Shown here: positions 22,529 to 33,375 of the stretch, piece by piece
Numbering within the stretch: position 1 is the stretch's first letter
How the letters are laid out: every line of letters starts with the position of its first letter
Source: Ochotona curzoniae
Taxonomy: Eukaryota > Chordata > Mammalia > Lagomorpha > Ochotonidae
DNA: 64,000 nt
NCBI RefSeq assembly: GCF_017591425.1
Contig: NW_024464918.1
Location: 10,848,001-10,912,000, forward strand
Direction: 5' to 3'
Translations under genes and position numbers: made by a program
The notes under the pieces: model-generated
What the model saw: the letters and a program-made list of their open reading frames with translations, nothing else
Databases searched by the model: none
What the model was told of the DNA's origin: nothing

Positions 22529-22554
22529 CACACACACACACACACACACACACA
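22529..22554. repeat. (CA)n microsatellite
   Basis: Thirteen CA units, directly after a SINE tail fragment. Confidence 0.9.
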
Positions 22555-25021
22555 TGCTTTCTTTTTTTTTTTTTTCTGATATACTCCATTTCCCTATTTT
22601 ACTAGACATGATTAAAGATGGCTTCTCTAGCTTCTTGTGAAATCCCTGAGGTTAACTAGTAATTTTGAAGTTGAAGATCAATGTAATTTTTCACATTGGT
22701 TCAGGAGTCCATATCTATGACCAGGTAGGGGAGAAAGATAAACTACAGCATAGCTAATGGGTTCCCTCAAGTATTTGAAGGCAGTTTACTATCAGGAAAG
22801 AGGAAAAAATGCTGAACAAATATTGCAAATATTTCTGTAGTAGCTAGATAAGCTCAATGGTATCTTTCAGCTGTAAATTGGAAAGACCATGATGTGGGAG
22901 AAAATTGAATTATTTCTATAATCTAGAGCTTTTCTTCTAAAGAGAGATGATGAAATATTTTAGGAGGTGAATAGCCTTTTTAAAAAAATCTCAGTAATGA
23001 AAATCTTGCTGGTATCTCCATTTTTCCCCTCATTTGGAAAAGTATTTATGTGGATGGACGTAAATACTTCAAACTCAGTTCCTTCAAACTGAGTGTGAAG
23101 CTACAGAGGAGAGGGCCTTCACGGGGAGTAGCGTCACTTAAATGGCAAAATGTTGGAGTGTGACTGTTGCAATAATATGGGGGGAAATGGTGGCAGGGGA
23201 GCGTGGGGAAGAAGAGAAGTGGAGAAAGGAACTCTTATATGACTTAGAAATCAGACGTTATAAAGTCAAAGAGGAAACCACAGGGAGAAAATTAGGTAGT
23301 ATATACTTATGATCACATTTTTCAAAGACTTATTGTCTGTATATTTTTAGGTATAACATGTCTTTTAAAGCAGAATATTGCTGATTTCTCTCCTACATGC
23401 CACAATTTGTTTGGAAGCAGGCACTTTTTCTCCCTTCTTTAAGAGACACCATAAAATATGTGATGAAAGGAAGATTATCATCTGTTCTATCATGTGATGA
23501 TATAAACTGCTTTAGAACTCAACTAGATTTTAGAATTTCATTTTAGAAGCTCATTTTTATAAACTATACTCCACAGTACCTGCCTAGTGGTGGATATTAG
23601 TTTTCAAAGTCCAATTAATGCCTCTTCATAAAGCGAAATCTTACTTCCCTTTGTCACAATAACATCTCTTCTTCCCAAACTGCCAGGTATTTAGTGAAAT
23701 CTTCGAAAACTGCTGGTAATTTATGAATAGGCCTGCTGGGTAAGAATTAACCTTTTTCTTTATTACAAGATCATAAATCCAGTGCAGCAAAACCATGGAG
23801 GAATTAGAATGACAGAGCATATCAGACCCTGCTGCAACTATAGAGAAAATGACAGGAAGGCAAGCATGCAGAAAAATTTAAAGAAAATGTCATTTTTTTA
23901 AAAAAAAAGTCCTTACCCCTTAGTATCACTGTAGCACACAGCAAGGCTTTCTATTTCACCTGTGTATGGTAGGTAAGTGTTCTGTACTGAACTACTTAAA
24001 AGCGGAAGGCTATATGATTTAAATTTTATGTAAGGAGATTGTATTTCACATCTGCTTTCTTTGATTCAGCAGCAGGATTTATGAAGAATTCTTTTTCATT
24101 TTGAAGCTGAAGGTGGAGCCCTTGTGCTGTGACCAAAAGGCATCCTCAGCATTAAAACTTCGAACTTGTTTATGCAGTTCTCAAAAGGACACATCTAACA
24201 AAAATGAGTATAGCTGTTTCTTTAACTCCTACACTGCCACCTCCAGTGGTTTTGGAGGAAACTGGTTTAAAGAGGATCCCACATACCGTTGATTGCAAAT
24301 CCAGCCAGACACTCTTTAAATCTGTAGTGTGACCTCTTCTTCAGTGATGCAGCTTTCATTGATTCTGGACCATATCATTCTTCCTCCTGTCTGCCTGGAA
24401 CTTTCCTCTGGCAACATTACAACACAGCTTTGGTTTCACCATTTGTAAAGCGAGTGGGTTCTATGAGCTATTTCTCATTTCTTTCCTTTTAAAATACTCT
24501 GAGTCCCGTGCAGATCTGCTTGTTCTCTGAAGATGTGCCCACAGTTCAGGTATGAGGGAAAAATGAAGCAGAGATCAAAAGGGTAACACCTGTCAAGTCT
24601 CTACTCAATACCTAGAACTTCACCAATGCCGTCACCTTTTCCTTCCAGTAAGAACACTGTTGACTTGGATATTATTTTTATTAGTCTGAGATGCTTAAAC
24701 TTAATAATAATTTATGCAAAGACACCTCTTGAAGTGGATCACTAAATCTAACTTACACTTAATGGATAGGAATTTAAGATCCTTGAGAAAATCGTGGTGT
24801 CAAAACTATTTGAAATTCTGTGAGTGATGCATTTCTTTTATGGGAATATTTTCCTTTATTACACTTTGAGAAATGACTGGCTTATTACATTAGGATATCA
24901 CTAGGTAATGGGGTGAAATGGTTTCTATTTTTGAAAAAAATATTGGTTTCAGGAAGAGTTATGGACTATGAATGAATTTTTGGAAATGTATCATGGATAT
25001 TAGAAAGATCATTCTCTTTTT
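22555..25021. other. Long unassigned stretch without recognised repeats
   Basis: Almost 2.5 kb with no SINE or L1 that I can recognise, while the window average is one SINE per 1.5 kb. No coding exon is visible. It may hold conserved non-coding sequence, or repeats too old to see by eye. Confidence 0.35.
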
Positions 25022-25036
25022 AGAATATAATAATCA

Positions 25037-25369
25037 GGGCCCAACGCAGTGGCCTTACAGCTAGGGTCCTCGCTTTGGATGTGCCAGGATCCCATATGAG
25101 TGCCAGTTCGGATCCCGGTAGCTCCACTTCCCATCCAGCTTCCTGCTTGTGGCCTGGGAAAGCAGTCAAGGATGGCCCAAGGCCTTGGGACCCTGCATCT
25201 GCGTGGGAGACCCAGAGGAATTTCCTGGCTCCTGGCTTTGGATTGGCGCAGCTCTGGCCTTTGCAGCCACTTGGGTAGTGAACCATCAGACGGAAGATCT
25301 TCCTCTCTGTCTTTTCTCCTCTCTGTATATCTGACTTTGCAATAAAAATAAATAAATATTTAAAATAAA
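25037..25369 (+). mobile_element. Young C-type SINE with target duplication
   Basis: A complete copy from GGGCCCAACGCAGTGGCC to an AATAAATAAATATTTAAAA tail. The exact 13-bp duplication agaatataataat lies at 25022-25034 and 25370-25382. Confidence 0.93.
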
Positions 25370-25727
25370 AGAATATAATAATAATTCTTACTCAAATGTG
25401 TCATGACATTTTACAATATTTGATTTCTTGAACTGTCATTTTTAAAATAAGGCTATGGATTCTCAAAGTGATTACATTGTTGACTATTGGTTTCTGTATT
25501 TTATTTTGTGTTATTAGAAACATACTTTTTCTGTTATTCGCTTTTAAGTGCAATGTAATTTCTTCCAATATGAATAGCCTGCTACAGTTCATTCAAGACC
25601 TTCTGCCTTGATTGTTATATTATCTAATATTTGTACCACAATATCTTTTTCCTTTTCATTTGCATTTATAACTGTTCCTTTTCTTCATCTTCATCTCTCT
25701 TTTTTAGATAGAATGTGGCTGCTTTTT

Positions 25728-26040
25728 AAAGATTTTTTTCCAAAAATATCTAATTTATTTGAGAGGCAGACACACTACACATAATAGGGCAGAGAAAGAG
25801 AGAGAAACGGAGAAAGTTGACTCCCCAGTTGCCTCAGTGGCCTGGACAATACCAGGCTGAAGTTAGAAGTGGATAATTCAATCTAGGTTGCCCATGTGAA
25901 TGGTAGAAACCCAACTACCTGAGTCATCACCTCCTGCTTTCCAGCATCTACATAGACAGGTAGCTGGGATTTGGAGAAAAGGTGGAATTCAAACCCAGAC
26001 ATTCAAAATATGAATTGGGGGTATCCCAACTAGCATCGTG
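25728..26040 (-). mobile_element. Older C-type SINE
   Basis: TAATTTATTTGAGAGGCAGAC, AGTTGACTCCCCAGTTGCC, ATCACCTCCTGCTTTCCAGC and ATTCAAACCCAGACATTC match the older antisense copy. The head end, near TATCCCAACTAGCATCGTG, is decayed. Confidence 0.72.
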
Positions 26041-28171
26041 ACCATCTTGACAAGACCATGGGGAGTAACCGTGACTAGATGTGGGAGAGTGTGGTTTCAG
26101 TCATCCCTTCAGAGTCTTCTGGAATAGCAGTGAAGAAATGTGGGTGTTACTGCTTGCAATTGCCATCTCTTCAGGGCCTTGCCCCTGTTACGGTCCTGGT
26201 TTAGGGTAATTCTAGTGTTTAGCTAATGTGACCTGATAAGGCCCACTTTAACTGGATTGGAGTGACTTCAGATTGATGTTTCAATGGAGAGAGATCTGGA
26301 ACATGTATTTTTATAGGGTGTATATATAGATCCTTCATTTTACTTTCCTTCTCCTATGTGACACATGGGCTGAATGTTGGGCTTCCTGGATGTAAAATTC
26401 CTGAAATTACTCTAAGGACTTTATAATAAACTCATTAGTCTTCTTGGTACAGGAAGAAGATTCCCTTAGGTTGCCATTAGAAAGAGGACTGGAACTCAAG
26501 TTGACAAGGTTATGAGCAAAGGCAAGACCTTTGATCATTAGTCACACAGAATTCCCATCCTTGCGCTCATAGGCTACTGTCTTGCTTGTTAGCAACAGGA
26601 GAGTACAGAAATTTACTGACTCTTCTGCCTGTAATGACAGCAAGGACTGTAATGACAGACAGAGTGAGGAGCTTCTTCACTGCAGAGCCTGCAGGCTTTG
26701 TGATTTTGATGGAAGGTTCTTTGACTCTCATCACAGTTTCACTTCCAGGTGCTTTGTTTTTCTGGTAGAGCAGGGGAGGCTTCCTTGAAAGCCAGCTTCT
26801 GTAATGATGGCTGTTTGTTGGATGTCCTGCTTTTTACATTAAAAACAGGTGCTGTTTTGGGAGCAGATTGGCCTACTTGGATTTTCTTGATGGCAAATCA
26901 CCACATGAAACAACTATTAATCTTTTCAGATAGGATCAATGTGCCAGTCACATTGATCATCTACCTATTTATTAGGGTACTGGTGTTAACTTTGGACTGA
27001 GGGCTATTTTTCTAAGCAGGAAAAAGGACTTACAGTTTTAGACAGGACAAAAAAGTGTCAACATAACCTTTTCTTTCTCCCTGCCACCCCTTTACTAGCT
27101 TAGGCTGTTTAAAGGGAGGAGGAGCAGGATTTAGAGCAAGGATGACAGTGTGGTAGGGGAGGTTTAGCCAGCGTTCTGTATCAGTGGTGACCCAATCGTA
27201 ATCAAAACAGGATGAAGGACAAAGTGACCCCATTACTCTTCACCATCAAACAACCAACACAACACGAATGTAAAATTAATTTAGGTAATCTTGCTGCCTG
27301 TAAATACTTTAGAGCAGTTTTTGAATTTTGAAACTGTTAAAGCTGATTCTTGACCACTGGAGAAATTAAGTACTTTGCCAAAATGTTTTAAGCCCCCAGA
27401 ATCTCAGGAGGATAGTCTAGAAGGCAAGTCATTAAAGCACAACACCAACAACGCTTCATTAACAGACAGGAATAGTTTTTGAGAATCACATTATGGATGA
27501 CAAAATTTAAACTAATCATAGTGACAATAAAAACTCAGTTGGCCATAGCATCTTAGGAATTATAGAAGACCATCGAGGTCATAGCAGTTTATAGACAGTG
27601 GTGACTGGAGAATTCTGTAGTTTAGAATGCGTTTATTAACAAATGAAGCACAGACAAAGCTTACATTGGAGAACTGAAAAACTTGTAGAGTTTATTAAGT
27701 GAGAAAATGTCAACTCTGCTTCAGATCATCCAGTCTAGGAAAAACTGCAGAGAGATGGGAAAACATTGCCCTACAATGAGGCTGCTCCATAGCTGAATAG
27801 CAATTTAAAATTAATCTTGTTATCAGTTCTTGTCATTATCTTTTAAAAACGGTGGCTAAAGAGGTAGGGAAATGAGACACGTACCATCCATTAGTAAGAA
27901 GGACCAACTAAAACCAGGTGCTATGTCTCGGTTACTGGACAGATATGATGTCCATCACCCCACTTTTCCTCCCTTCCCCACATTTGAGATGAAGAAGATG
28001 ACATAGTGAAAGACAGACCCTGAGCAGCTCAGGTCTAGGAAGAGAGTTTGAGAGAGAATAAATTGACCTAGACCTCTCATCAGATTTCTCCTGCATGAGT
28101 GCAGCAATAAAACTTTGGCTGAACGAGATGGCAAGGAAGGGAGATACCAAGGGTTAGAAGAGAATAGGCAA
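26041..28171. other. Unassigned stretch of moderate GC
   Basis: About 2.1 kb with no SINE. It includes two closely spaced copies of ctgtaatgacag (26630-26641 and 26648-26659). Minus-strand and plus-strand frames of 60-83 codons are present but unrecognised. It could be a very old transposon or unique sequence. Confidence 0.3.
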
Positions 28172-28498
28172 GGGCCTGGCACAGTAGTCTAGCAACTAAA
28201 GTTCTTGCCTTGCACATGCAGGGATCCCATATGGAAGTCAGTTTTAATCCCAGTGGCCCCGCTTCCCATCCAGCTCCCTGCTTGTGGCCTGTGAAAGCAG
28301 TCAAGGATGGTCCAAAGCCTTGGGACCCTGTGCCCGACTGGGAGACCAGGAAGAGGCTCCAAGCTCCTGGCTTCAGATTGGCACAGTTCCTGTCATTGCA
28401 GCCACTTGGGGAGTGAATCAACAAACAGAAAATCTTCTTCTCTGTCTCTCCTCCTCTCTGTATATCAGACTTTCCAATTAAAAAAATCTTTAAAAAAA
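28172..28498 (+). mobile_element. C-type SINE, full length
   Basis: AGGGCCTGGCACAGTAGTC head, GATCCCATATGGAAGTC, GGGAGACCAGGAAGAGGCTCC, CTGTATATCAGACTTTCC and an A-rich tail at 28477-28500. Confidence 0.9.
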
Positions 28499-29762
28499 AA
28501 GAGAGAGAGTGTATGTAGGTAAGCCTGTGTCTCCATGGAATTCTGTCAAAGAGATTTTGGCTGCCACTAGACAAGACAGGGGAAAAGAGAAAAGAAGGCT
28601 TGGCATGGAGCATTCTTCAGAGCAGAATTGCCTTGGAGTTAACCATGGTTCTTGTGTTTTATTTTTCTTGGCTAGCTCTGCCAGATATGTTTCTAGAGAG
28701 AGCCTGGATGAAAGCTTATCTTTGAAGATGAGAGAATTTAGATGTGGGACGATATCACAGTGCAAGATAGCAAGGTTTACATAGGGGAGGGCGTTCATCA
28801 GAGTGGATGAACAGACAAAAGATGCCTGAGGAGGAGACTCTGCGAGGTGAAAAAATGAAGGGCAATTATGGCAAAAGAGATAAGCCTGGGCATTGAGAAC
28901 CTCAGACCATTTGTTGTTTCTCTGTGTAAAGTTATCAAAGATTGTGGTAACTTGGAAGTCAAAAATGATGAATTCTGGCTAAGCTTTTAGTGTAGCACAA
29001 AATTAACCATTTTGACTTTTCTTCTCTCTTACACCCACTTGAACATATTTTTAATAGAGAGGTTAGAGGGGTGTTAGGCAGAAAGTGAGACATTTTGGAG
29101 GGCACGGGCAGGTAGAATCGGGCTTGGAGGTGGGGTGTTCTCCCAGAGACCTCAAACGTTGGACTCTTCTGGGGAAGGGTAATCACATTCTTGACTTTGC
29201 AAGACAGGTTTTGCCACCTTGAAATTAGGGACAATGGCCCCTCCTGTTCCAGTGTTAGAGTGCACGTGGGCTTCTGTTTCAGTACAGAAGGGGAAGAGGG
29301 GAATGGGTGCGAAGTCTACTCTAGGTCCCCTGGAGGAAGGGGCCAGTGGCAGTCGGCCTCATCGTGCTTTGGGGAGGCAAAAAGGGAACTTTCTTAACAG
29401 TCCAACAGGCTGAATGATCCAGCCCAGTGTTGCATGCAGAGGCTTTCTAATGGAAGGCCTGTGGTTATGAAGAAAGCCTACGAGGGGAGTGAGGGGGTTT
29501 GGAGAGGCATCTGCCAGGCCGGAGTCACTCCAGGGAGGGTTATTGCTGGGGAGAGGCATTGAGCCAGAAGTGACAGTGGAGGAGGAAGTCAGACTGGACT
29601 AGTTGCTCCGATTTTGCCTTCCTGCTGGGCTTTGGTACAAAAGATTTTTGTTTCCTGAAACTATTATAAAAGTATTGTTCTTGTTTGATATTTTGAGAAT
29701 GGAGAAAATGATCCTTGCCCGAAATGTTATTATAAGTCACTTGGACAGTTTTAAAAAGGAAG
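28499..29762. other. Unassigned stretch of moderate GC
   Basis: About 1.25 kb, purine-rich around 29230-29580. I recognise no repeat or exon. It could belong to the same unassigned element or unique block as 26041-28171, split by the SINE. Confidence 0.3.
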
Positions 29763-29779
29763 TTAAAAAGTAGATTTTA

Positions 29780-30108
29780 CAGCTCCACGTGGTGGCCTAA
29801 CGGCTAAAGTCCTTCCCTTACATGTGCCAGGATCCCACATGGGCGCCGGTTCTAATCCCAACAGCTCTACTTCCCAGCCAGCTCTCTATTTGTGACCTAG
29901 GAAAGCAGTCGAGGATGGTGCAAAGCCTTGGGACCCTGCACCCGTGTGGAAGACCTGGAGGAAGTTCCTGGCTCCTGGCTTCAGATTGGCGCAGCACAGG
30001 CCGTTGTGGTCACTTGGGCAGTGGATCGTTGGACGGAAGATTTCTCCTGCTCTCTGTATATCTGACTTTGCAATAAAAATAAATAAATCTTTTTTAAAAA
30101 AGATTTTT
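29780..30108 (+). mobile_element. Young C-type SINE with long target duplication
   Basis: A complete copy with CACATGGGCGCCGGTTC, AGACCTGGAGGAAGTTCCTGG, CTGTATATCTGACTTTGC and an A-rich tail. The exact 17-bp duplication ttaaaaagtagatttta lies at 29763-29779 and 30109-30125. Confidence 0.94.
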
Positions 30109-30125
30109 TTAAAAAGTAGATTTTA

Positions 30126-30724
30126 TTAATTTAGCGGCACTGGTGATCAAATTTTCTCATTAGATATGTTGGTTGATTAAATATGGTATTTGTGAAGAAT
30201 TGCCATTATTTATTTAATATTGTTCACAATAAGCATATTGGTAATTTAAAGAACAATTTTCATCCTGTTTCTGGAGGAATTTCTGTCGTGGTTGTTAATC
30301 CCAATGTGGAAGCTAAGAGGCTGAAGACAATATCACAGTGCCTTATTCTCACAGGATATGTGCAGTGTCATTATCATACAGATATTAGTGTGGGTGAATA
30401 CAAGTAATTCTACTGTTGACTCATAGTGTAATAATGAAAGCTTTTAAATAGAAGGTATGAGAATAGTAGGTACTGTTTTTGCTCTGAACAAAAATATTAC
30501 ATTGAACTTTGCTGCCATTACCAAGGCACCTGGTGAGAAACACCTGCAGCTTCTTTCTCTACTATTAAATAAATTTATGTCAGGAAATAAAAACCTTCCA
30601 ATGAAATATCCTAAAGAGGGGTACAAAAATCTTATATACCTCAGAGACTTGTATAACTTCAATCAATGTGACTGCTTCTTTTTATCAAAATTTCTTATCA
30701 TTACTTCAAGATTTTTTTCATACA
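30126..30724. other. Unassigned AT-rich sequence
   Basis: Nothing recognisable. The 194-codon plus-strand frame starting at 30457 runs into the (ATT)n tail and antisense L1 3' UTR, so it is a chance frame. Confidence 0.4.
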
Positions 30725-30757
<33 letters not shown>

Positions 30758-31045
30758 CACTTGATGATACAGTTCCATATTCCCTTATCCCCTCCCCAAT
30801 TCCCCCCTCCCCACCTAGTTCCTCTATATCATTACTAACATATAGTTCTTCATACACAGTCATATGTCCATCATTGAGGGCATCGACAATGGCAGAAAGT
30901 CCAGAATCCTATTGCCAAGATATAGTAAACAGTTTCACTGTAAGTCCATCTTTGTCTGGAAGCAGAAATGCATACTACACTGCATCTTCACATCTGGATG
31001 TTAGTCTCCATTTCACAGCTACTGTACATCCCCTTAAATGAAAAG
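30725..31045 (-). mobile_element. Rearranged L1 3' end (copy A): 3' UTR half
   Basis: An (ATT)n tail complement at 30727-30758 is followed by the antisense of the L1 3' UTR. On the minus strand this gives GTGAAACTGTTTACTATATC, AATAGGATTCTGGACTTTC, TGCCATTGTCGATGCC and, near the tail, GGAACTGTATCATCAAGTG. Instead of continuing into ORF2 C-terminus on the same strand, it joins ORF2 sequence of the opposite strand near 31030-31045, as in the copies at 4215-4612 and 57563-58680. Confidence 0.7.
30727..30758. repeat. (ATT)n tail repeat
   Basis: About ten TTA/ATT units at the tail of the minus-strand L1 3' UTR. Confidence 0.9.
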
Positions 31046-31250
31046 TCATAATACAAAATCAACAATAGAAAGAAAATTAGAAATTTACAATGCAATGAAG
31101 TTAAATGACATGTTACTAGTTATGACAGTCTCCATTACACAGCTACTATACATCCCCTTAAATGAAGAGCCACAAAACAAAATCAACATCAGGGAGAAAA
31201 AAGAAATTAACAACACCATGAAGTTAAATAACGTGCTACTGAATGACTAA
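31000..31250 (+). repeat. Tandem duplication of about 125 bp spanning the L1 junction
   Basis: The unit starting TAGTCTCCATTTCACAGCTAC (about 31000-31125) is repeated as CAGTCTCCATTACACAGCTAC (about 31126-31250). Both units run from 3' UTR-side sequence through ATCCCCTTAAATGAA into ORF2-sense sequence. On the plus strand the ORF2 part encodes an NKINIREKKEINNTMKLNN-like stretch, which is the region between the endonuclease and RT domains. The units differ by many substitutions, so the duplication is old. Confidence 0.75.
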
Positions 31251-31359
31251 CGTGTCGCTGAAGAAATGAAAATCAAGAACCTTCTTGAAGAAAATGTTGC
31301 CACTGCATGATCTACGAGTCATTGAAGAATTTAATCAGAAGAAAGTGTTTTGAAGAGAT

Positions 31360-31467
31360 GAAACCAACAGAAAACCTCAAATCCCATGTGATATAGTTTC
31401 CGCTGATCTTTGTTGATTAAGTGTGTCTCCTCCAGACAATAAACAGATGGGTTTTGTTTTTTAATCC
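31360..31467 (-). mobile_element. L1 ORF2 endonuclease-domain fragment, antisense
   Basis: On the minus strand this reads WIKKQNPSVYCLEETHL, then a KDQRKLYHMGFEVF-like block. It matches the conserved L1 endonuclease order (an IQETH-type motif, here LEETH). It is wedged between ORF2-sense sequence on its left and ORF1-sense sequence on its right, so its position is not that of an intact L1. Confidence 0.7.
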
Positions 31468-32210
31468 AGAACACAGTAGAGCAAATTAAAAGTAAAGTGG
31501 AGAGTCTCCAAAATAGAATGAAGCAAGCAGAAGAAAGAATCTCAGAATTGGAAGATATTTCCTGTCATCAAGGGGAAGCAAACAAAAAGCTGGAAGCAGA
31601 GCTGGATCAGGCCAAAAAAGTATTCAAGAATTGAAAGACACTATTAAGAGGCCAAATATAAGAGTTATGGGAGTCCCAGAAGGTGCAGAAAGAGAAGCTG
31701 AGTTTACAAATGTATTTAATGAAATAATAAAGGAAAATTTTCCTAATGTGGAGAAAGAATTGGGAAACAAGATCCAGGAGGGGCATAGAACTCCCAACAT
31801 GGTTGATCAAAAGCGATCTTCACCAAGACACATGATCATCAAGCTCTCTTCAATCGAACATAAGGAAAAGATCCTTAAATGTGCACGTGAAAATCAATTG
31901 ACATATAAAGGAATGCCAATTAAGCCCACAGGAGATCTCTCACAGGAAACTCTACAGGCAAGAAGAGAATGGAGTGACATATTCCAGATTCTAAAAGAAA
32001 AAATTGTCGGCCTAGAATAACATATCTAGTAAGGCTTTCTTTTGTCTTTGAAAATGAAATAAAATTCTTCCACAGTAAAGAAAAGCTAAAAGAATTTGCC
32101 TCTTCCAAACCTGCCCTACAAATGATACTTTAAGATGTTCTCTTGACAGAGAAGAGGAATAGCACCCACCAAAACCAAAGGCAAAGGGGAAGAACATCCC
32201 AGTAAAATGA
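31468..32210 (+). pseudogene. L1 ORF1 (ORF1p RNA-binding chaperone) pseudogene
   Basis: ORF1p is the trimeric nucleic-acid chaperone of LINE-1. Visible in order are a coiled-coil end (RMKQAEERISELED), then the RRM start RPNIRVMGVPEGAE at about 31650-31691. An ARREWSDIFQILKEK block follows at about 31957-32004, then the C-terminal domain in another frame (VRLSFVFENEIKFF, then EKLKEFASSKPALQ) up to about 32200. It is broken by a frameshift near 31617, a second near 32009 and a stop near 32131. Only the 129-codon middle (31631-32020) is continuous. The N-terminal part of ORF1 is missing because the L1 is rearranged at about 31467. Confidence 0.88.
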
Positions 32211-32248
32211 CAACAGAAGACTAAACCAATGAACAACCCATTCCTAAA

Positions 32249-32340
32249 ATGACAGGACCAAAGTACCACCCATACATATTAAACTCTGAATGTAAATGAC
32301 TTAAACTTCAAAATTTGTTAATATGAAATTAATATAAAGA
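32249..32340 (+). pseudogene. Start of L1 ORF2, truncated
   Basis: ATGACAGGACCAAAGTACC and TGAATGTAAATGACTTAAAC follow the conserved L1 ORF2 opening (an MTGSN-like start, then LNVNGLN). It lies at the expected short spacing after ORF1. The frame is broken within 20 codons and the element stops near 32340, where an oppositely oriented L1 begins. Confidence 0.65.
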
Positions 32341-32374
32341 TAGCAGATTATATTTTTTTCAAAGGTACAATTCT

Positions 32375-32717
32375 TTTTTTACAGATTTTGTTTATTTTTT
32401 ATTGCAAAGTCAGATATATGTATATATAGAGAGACAGAGGATGAGAGACAGAAATAACTTCCATCCAATGATTCACTCCCCAAGTGACCACAATGGCTGG
32501 TGCTGCGCTGGTCTGAAGCCAGGATCCAGGAGCTCTTCCAGGTCTCCCACGTGGGTGCAGGGTCTCAAGGGCTTTGGGCAATCCCCAACTGCCTTCCCAG
32601 CCCACATGCAGGAAGCTGGATGGAAAGCGGGGCTGCTGGGATTAGAACCAGTTCCCAAATGGGATCCCAGTGTGTTCAACGCAAGGACTTTAGCCTCTAG
32701 GCCACGGTACTAGGTCC
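32375..32717 (-). mobile_element. Young C-type SINE inserted in an L1 3' UTR
   Basis: The full antisense order ends CTAGGCCACGGTACTAGGTCCC. The flanking duplication is imperfect: aaaggtacaattct (about 32361) and aaagacacaattct (about 32718). Confidence 0.9.
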
Positions 32718-33165
32718 CAAAGACACAATTCTAAGAACATAGCCATATATACCTCCCTGCTTCACATCCTTCTTCAACCTCCCTGCTTCCTTCTTTTCTT
32801 TTTTCCTTTGAAAAATTTTAAAATTTGTATTTTAAAAAACTTCTGCAAAAATGAAATTGCAATCCACTTTGCAGTCACAGGTTTAAAGCACTACCAACTG
32901 TAATATTCAACATGTAAAAAGTAGAAGGGCCACATTTCAACAGACGTATAATAAACATAATCTAAAACAACACCCAAGTCACAAGATGTGTGTTTTGTTT
33001 TATACATTTTTTAAAAATTCTGCATTAATTGTCACATGTCAGAGACAACATACGATGATTGGGACTGGCTTATTATGCTAAGCATAATCGTTTATGGTTA
33101 TAACCATTTTGTTGTGAATGGCAGGATTTCATTTTGTTTTTTTAGGACTGAGTGATCTTTCATCA

Positions 33166-33213
<48 letters not shown>
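33166..33213. repeat. (TATC)n microsatellite within L1
   Basis: Twelve tetranucleotide units inside the antisense L1 ORF2, where other copies read TAGTATTCCATGGTGTATAT. It arose by expansion within the element. Confidence 0.92.
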
Positions 33214-33375
33214 CATGCAATCTATCTATCGCACAGCTTCTTTATCCAGTTATCCACTGATGGACATGTGGACATTGCTTCTATGTCTTAGCTGTTATGA
33301 ATTGGACTGCAATAAATGTAGGGTCAGAAATAATTTATATGCTGATTCCATTCATTTTGAAAAATTCTCAGGGGT

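Larger units (their letters stand above)
32345..33375 (-). mobile_element. Second L1 3' end (ORF2 C-terminus and 3' UTR), antisense
   Basis: The 3' UTR starts AAAGGTACAATTCT, is interrupted by a SINE (32375-32717) and resumes AGAACATAGCCATATATACC. From 33040 to 33375 the antisense ORF2 C-terminal order is seen: TGGCTTATTATGCTAAGCATA, CATTTTGTTGTGAATGGCAGG, TTTATCCAGTTATCCACTGATGG and AATTGGACTGCAATAAATG. This 3' UTR differs from the one at 12010 and 30725, so at least two L1 lineages are present. Confidence 0.78.

Noticed and set aside
28080..28613. 177-codon minus-strand frame
   Set aside because: Its middle is the antisense of a C-type SINE. The same peptides (for example GPSLTAFPGHKQ) recur in many SINE copies.
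30457..31041. 194-codon plus-strand frame
   Set aside because: It runs from unassigned DNA through an (ATT)n tail (poly-leucine) into antisense L1 3' UTR, so it cannot be a real protein.
31468..32210. HAL1 (ORF1-only L1) considered
   Set aside because: An ORF2 start follows at 32249 at normal spacing, so this is from an ordinary L1.
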